Shown: in pieces, positions 60,365 through 64,000 of the stretch | Layout of the letters: every line of letters begins with the position of its first letter | Numbering within the stretch: position 1 is the stretch's first letter | Assembly (NCBI GenBank): GCA_964645405.1 | Contig: CAZYCA010000020.1 | Coordinates: forward strand, 1 to 64,000 | Direction: 5' to 3' | Source of the DNA: JAMWDF01 sp964645405 | GTDB taxonomy: Bacteria; Ratteibacteria; UBA8468; B48-G9; DSTR01 | Length of the DNA stretch: 64,000 nucleotides | Notes under the pieces: generated by a model | The model's input: only the letters and a program-made list of their open reading frames with translations | Told to the model about the DNA's origin: nothing | Database searches by the model: none | Position numbers and translations under genes: made by a program

Positions 60365-62349
60365 TGAAGGTCGTGAAAGTGGCTCTTGCTGGCAGCCCCA
60401 ATACAGGCAAGTCAACCATTTTTAATGCTTTAACCGGCAGTCATCAACGAATTGGTAACTGGCCTGGTGTGACAGTGGAGAAAATGGAGGGTTCCTACGA
60501 ATGGGAGGGGGTCACCTATCAGGTGGTGGACTTGCCTGGTACTTATGATTTCTGTGCGCACACTCTTGATGAAAAAATTGCCCGGGATTATCTGCTCAAG
60601 GAGAAACCGGATGTGGTAGTGGTTGTGCTTAACAGTTGCAACTTAGAGACAAACCTGTACCTTTTAATTCTTGTTCTGGAAATGGGGCTGAGGGTGGTAG
60701 TGGCACTTAATATGTATGACAAAGCCTGTGAACAGGGACTGAAAATTGACTATAAACGTCTTGGTTCCATTCTGAAGGTAATTGTTGTGCCTACAGTGGC
60801 TACCAGACTTATCGGTATTGAGGAATTGAAGAAAAGCATCACCCTTGCTTTTAACCAGCCACTTCCTCTTCCTCCTGTTAACTATGGGGAAAAGGTGGAA
60901 GGTTTACTTGCGGAAGTGGAAGAGGCAGTGAAACATTTTCGTCTGCCCTACCCTACCCGTCAGGTAGCTTTAAGACTGGCAGAGAATGATGGAGAGATGA
61001 AGGAATGGCTCAAACAGCATGATGCTTCCGGCCGGGTAAAGATGCTGCTGGATTCTCTGAAGGAGATTGTGCAGGACCCGGAAAAATTTTTCTGGGAGAA
61101 AAGGTACGGATTCAGCCACGGCCTGGTTATGGAATGTACCAGTCTGGAAAGTAACAGACAGGCCAGGGTGGATTTCACCAATCGGCTGGACAGGATACTT
61201 ACACATCCGTGGGCAGGACTGGTAGTTTTCATGTTTTTGATGGCTCTGGTTTTTGAGGTTGTTTTTCAATGGAGCTCACCTTTTCAGATTTTTCTGGCAA
61301 GAGTTTTCCATCTAATGGCACGTTCGGCTGGGTTTCTGCTGAAAAGCGTGAACGCCCCGGACTGGCTCATCTCTTTTTTTACGGATGGCTTTTTTAATGG
61401 GGTAGGTTCTGTCGTTTCTTTCCTTCCCAATATCTTTTTGCTTTTTCTTTTCTTCGCTGCTTTAGAAGATTCAGGTTACATGGCACGGGTGGCTTTTATC
61501 ACTGACCCGGTGATGCATCGTCTTGGTCTCCACGGCCGTAGTGCCATTCCTATGGTTTTAGGTTTTGGCTGTAATGTTCCGGCTATTTTATCTACCCGCA
61601 CCCTGGAATCAACAAGAGATAGATATTTAACCATCCTCATCAATCCCTTTATGAGTTGTTCTGCCAGGTTACCGGTTTACCTGCTCTTCTGCGGTGTTTT
61701 TTTCCCTCGTTATCAGGGGGCTATTGTTATTTCGCTGTACCTGATAGGTGTCGTTATGGCAGTACTGACAGCAAGGATTTTTTCCTGGCTATGTTTTAAG
61801 GAAGAAACTGCCCCCCTGATTATGGAACTGCCACCGTATAATGTGCCGGTTTTACGCAATATGCTGAATTCTGCCTGGTACAGGACGCTTCTTTTTTTAC
61901 GCAAGGCGGGAACAGTAATTCTGATATCTATGCTGGTAGTATGGTTACTGGCCTGGTTTCCCTCCGGGAGTGAGTATGCCAGTCGCCACAGTTTTCTTGG
62001 TCGTTTTGGCGCTTTTCTGGCTCCGGTCTTAAAACCTGCTGGCTTTGGTTTCTGGGAAGCAGCAGTAGCGCTTACCTGTGGGCTGGTTGCCAAGGAAGCA
62101 GTAATCGGTGTCCTGGGGACTCTTTATGGTGGTGCAGCAGGTCTCAATCAGGTTCTTGGTACGGTTTTCACCCCTGTTTCTGCATATTCTTTTCTCCTGA
62201 TGACACTTCTATATCTTCCGTGTCTGGCAACGATTGCTGCCATCAAGCAGGAAGCAGGAGTAAAATGGGCAGCCGTAAGCGCTATCTGGTCGCTACTGGT
62301 GGGCTGGTCAGCAGCGACTATTTTTTATCAGCTGGCCAGTTTGATGTAG
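60364..62349 (+). CDS. feoB: FeoB, ferrous iron transporter with GTPase domain
   Basis: A 661-residue inner-membrane Fe(II) permease. The N-terminal GTPase has G1 GSPNTGKST (residues 10-18), G2 in PGVT, G3 DLPGTY (about 56-61) and G4 NMYD (116-119). The membrane half has LEDSGYMARVAF, GFGCNVPAI with the conserved Cys, and NPFMSCSARLPVY, the two pore-gate motifs. ATG 60364 overlaps the feoA stop. It is under the operator at 60066-60087. Confidence 0.95.
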   Translation: MKVVKVALAGSPNTGKSTIFNALTGSHQRIGNWPGVTVEKMEGSYEWEGVTYQVVDLPGTYDFCAHTLDEKIARDYLLKEKPDVVVVVLNSCNLETNLYLLILVLEMGLRVVVALNMYDKACEQGLKIDYKRLGSILKVIVVPTVATRLIGIEELKKSITLAFNQPLPLPPVNYGEKVEGLLAEVEEAVKHFRLPYPTRQVALRLAENDGEMKEWLKQHDASGRVKMLLDSLKEIVQDPEKFFWEKRYGFSHGLVMECTSLESNRQARVDFTNRLDRILTHPWAGLVVFMFLMALVFEVVFQWSSPFQIFLARVFHLMARSAGFLLKSVNAPDWLISFFTDGFFNGVGSVVSFLPNIFLLFLFFAALEDSGYMARVAFITDPVMHRLGLHGRSAIPMVLGFGCNVPAILSTRTLESTRDRYLTILINPFMSCSARLPVYLLFCGVFFPRYQGAIVISLYLIGVVMAVLTARIFSWLCFKEETAPLIMELPPYNVPVLRNMLNSAWYRTLLFLRKAGTVILISMLVVWLLAWFPSGSEYASRHSFLGRFGAFLAPVLKPAGFGFWEAAVALTCGLVAKEAVIGVLGTLYGGAAGLNQVLGTVFTPVSAYSFLLMTLLYLPCLATIAAIKQEAGVKWAAVSAIWSLLVGWSAATIFYQLASLM

Positions 62350-62426
62350 CTGGTTGAGTTCTTGGTAGGGTAAGAAATGGTGGGGCGAAGTTTTTGACAG
62401 AATCTGAGTTTCGTGGAGGAATTTTT

Positions 62427-62864
62427 ATGAAAAAAAAGTTGAGGAAATTTCCACCTGGCAGAAAAAAAGGAAGTTTAACTGCCAGGCTGGAAGATTACCT
62501 GGAGACTATTTCTCTTCTTGACCGTACAGGGAAAGGCACACGGGTAAAAGACATCGGCCGGCTGCTAAAGGTGAGAAATTCCTCGGTTGTTTCAGCACTT
62601 AACACATTGGTGCGTAATGGTCTTGTTAAGCACGCACCTTACGGAAAGGTTCTGTTGACCGGTAAAGGATATCGGCAGGCACAATCAATTATCAGGAAAC
62701 ATTCGGCGCTTTTTGTTTTTTTGCGGGATATTCTCGGTCTTGACAAAGGGACTGCAGAAAATGATGCCTGTCTCATTGAGCATGTGGTTAGCCCGGATAC
62801 CTTGAGAAAACTGACAAAGCTGGTACGTTCTTATGGCACAAAAGGGTCTCTGCACTCTTCTTAG
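62427..62864 (+). CDS. DtxR/MntR-family metal-dependent transcription regulator
   Basis: A 145-residue regulator starting at ATG 62427 with GGAGGA upstream. TARLEDYLETISLL opens the winged helix-turn-helix. RVKDIGRLLKVRNSSVVSALNTL is the recognition region, and HSALFVFLRDILGLD leads into the metal-binding dimerisation domain, which appears short (no SH3 domain). It most likely senses iron or manganese and controls feoAB through the palindrome at 60066-60087. Its stop overlaps that of the convergent fhs gene. Confidence 0.87.
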   Translation: MKKKLRKFPPGRKKGSLTARLEDYLETISLLDRTGKGTRVKDIGRLLKVRNSSVVSALNTLVRNGLVKHAPYGKVLLTGKGYRQAQSIIRKHSALFVFLRDILGLDKGTAENDACLIEHVVSPDTLRKLTKLVRSYGTKGSLHSS

Positions 62865-64000
62865 AAAAGCCCCACTACCCTGCCCTGGCTGTCAATGTCT
62901 ACCTTGGTTCCAGCAGGAACCGAAGGAAGTCCCGGCATGGTTCTCATCTCTCCGCACAGGGGGTAAAGAAAACCAGCACCAGCGGAAAGCCTGACATCCC
63001 GGATAGGCAGAGTAAAACCTTCCGGCCTTCCTTTCAAAGCCGGGTCGTGAGAGAGTGAAAGATGGGTTTTAGCCATACATACTGGAAGATGGCTAAAACC
63101 CCATTTTGTGTACAGAGCGATTTTCTCTTCGGCTAAAGGCTGGTAGTCCACTTTTGCCGCTCCATAAATTTTAGTGGCGATGGTTTCTATTTTTTTCTTA
63201 ATGGGCCAGTCATCCGGATAAAGGAAACGGAAAGATTTTTCTTTCTCACAGGCTTTTAAAACCTTTTCTGCCAGTTCCAGTCCACCCTGCCCACCTTTAG
63301 CCCAGACTTCACTGACAGCCACATTTTCAGCACCTGCCTGCAAAGAAATTTCAGCAACAGTATTAATTTCTTTCTCTGTGTCAGTGGTAAACCTGTTGAT
63401 GGCGACGACCACAGGTACTCCAAAAAGATGAGCATTTTCAATATGTTTGATTAGATTTCCACAGCCCTCTTTAATTGCGGGGATATTTTCCTCAATGAGG
63501 GAGCGGTCCAGTGGTTTTCCCGGGATTACCTTAAACCGACCACTATGCATTTTCAATGCTCTTACAGAGACTACGATGACTACACAATCAGGTTTCAACC
63601 CACTCACACGACATTTGATATTCATAAATTTTTCCATACCACAGTCAGCCCCAAAGCCACTTTCCGTGACAACATACTCAGCCAGTCTTAAAGCCAGGCG
63701 GTCAGCGATAATGGAACTGTTACCGTGAGCAATATTAGCAAATGGTCCTGCATGGACAAAAACAGGTGTATATTCCAGTGTTTGCAGAAGTGTGGGCTTG
63801 ATGGCATCACGCATAATTACAGTCATGGCTCCAGCAGCCTTCAACTCTTCAGCAGTGACAGGTTTCTTAGAAATCGTCTGACCCACAATGATTCGTCCCA
63901 GACGCTTCCGTAAATCAAAAAGGTCACTGGTCAATGCTAAAATTGCCATGACCTCGGAAGCAACAGTAATGTCAAATCCCGTTTCTCTGGGTACGCCGTC
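62861..64000 (-). CDS. fhs: Formate-tetrahydrofolate ligase, C-terminal part (runs off window)
   Basis: ATP-dependent synthesis of 10-formyl-tetrahydrofolate from formate. The visible 380 or so residues include VHAGPFANIAHGNSSIIAD, ESGFGADCGMEKFMNIKCR, VVVAINRF and the C-terminal GEMRTMPGLPS, all family signatures. The frame is open to the right edge (DGVPRETGFDITVASE), so the N-terminus with the P-loop lies outside. The enzyme belongs to the methyl branch of the Wood-Ljungdahl pathway and to general one-carbon metabolism with glyA. Confidence 0.95.
   Translation of the reverse strand, partial: DGVPRETGFDITVASEVMAILALTSDLFDLRKRLGRIIVGQTISKKPVTAEELKAAGAMTVIMRDAIKPTLLQTLEYTPVFVHAGPFANIAHGNSSIIADRLALRLAEYVVTESGFGADCGMEKFMNIKCRVSGLKPDCVVIVVSVRALKMHSGRFKVIPGKPLDRSLIEENIPAIKEGCGNLIKHIENAHLFGVPVVVAINRFTTDTEKEINTVAEISLQAGAENVAVSEVWAKGGQGGLELAEKVLKACEKEKSFRFLYPDDWPIKKKIETIATKIYGAAKVDYQPLAEEKIALYTKWGFSHLPVCMAKTHLSLSHDPALKGRPEGFTLPIRDVRLSAGAGFLYPLCGEMRTMPGLPSVPAGTKVDIDSQGRVVGLF

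Overview
The window comes from a diderm bacterium. It encodes LptF/LptG-type lipopolysaccharide export permeases, a type IV pilus secretin, and a lipid-linked surface polysaccharide locus. The gene set includes a Thermotoga-like hexuronate enzyme (UxaE), a Ni-pincer LarA homologue, formate-tetrahydrofolate ligase, an RNase E/G gene linked to DUF2344, and a 23S rRNA gene with group I introns. This fits an uncultivated, perhaps thermophilic or anaerobic candidate phylum such as Omnitrophota or a relative. That placement is an inference with low confidence; nothing here fixes the taxon.

Layout. (1) 1-7571, plus strand: type IV pilus operon with a pilin tail, PilM, PilN, PilO, a PilP-like protein fused to SPOR domains, the secretin PilQ, two prepilins and a PilX-like protein. 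(2) 7631-22679, minus strand: one long close-packed run starting with gap-pgk-tpiA-secG, then a protein phosphatase, a Ser/Thr kinase, an oligopeptide-type binding protein, DUF2344 and RNase G. It ends in a sugar-acid module (UxuB-like SDR, 6-phosphogluconate dehydrogenase, HAD phosphatase, LarA homologue, UxaE) that has its own candidate promoter. (3) 22780-31288: comF (minus), then plus-strand lptF-lptG-glyS-glyA-dCMP deaminase-recJ, ending against minus-strand rpmB.

(4) 31307-50814, minus strand: surface polysaccharide locus with ligase/polymerase, initiating sugar transferase, several glycosyltransferases, GDP-L-fucose synthesis (gmd, fcl), pyruvyl transferase, an FrhB-like ferredoxin protein, a kinase-like/methyltransferase fusion and a flippase. 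Two divergent HEPN/MNT toxin-antitoxin-type modules sit inside it at 35924-37655. (5) 50815-52345: a degraded stretch with frameshifted nucleotidyltransferase remnants. (6) 52363-54852: papain-family protease, tRNA-Ala(UGC), and a protein with an HPr-like C-terminal domain.

(7) 54912-59043: a solitary 23S rRNA unit with its own promoter, boxA and terminator. It carries two group I introns at E. coli positions 1917 and 1931, separated by a 14-nt exon; the second encodes a LAGLIDADG endonuclease. I regard this as the most striking feature of the window. (8) 59067-64000: cation efflux transporter, feoA-feoB-dtxR iron module with a clear palindromic operator at its promoter, and the 3' part of formate-tetrahydrofolate ligase.

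How the parts relate: glycolysis, protein secretion (SecG) and a kinase/phosphatase pair share one apparent transcript. UxaE and the UxuB-like SDR form the tagaturonate to fructuronate to mannonate branch of uronate catabolism. The polysaccharide genes supply initiation, fucose donor synthesis, glycosyl transfer, possible chain-end modification, flipping and ligation. The pilus genes form the inner-membrane alignment complex and outer-membrane pore. Product calls rest on motif and family recognition from the translated sequence; no database search was run.
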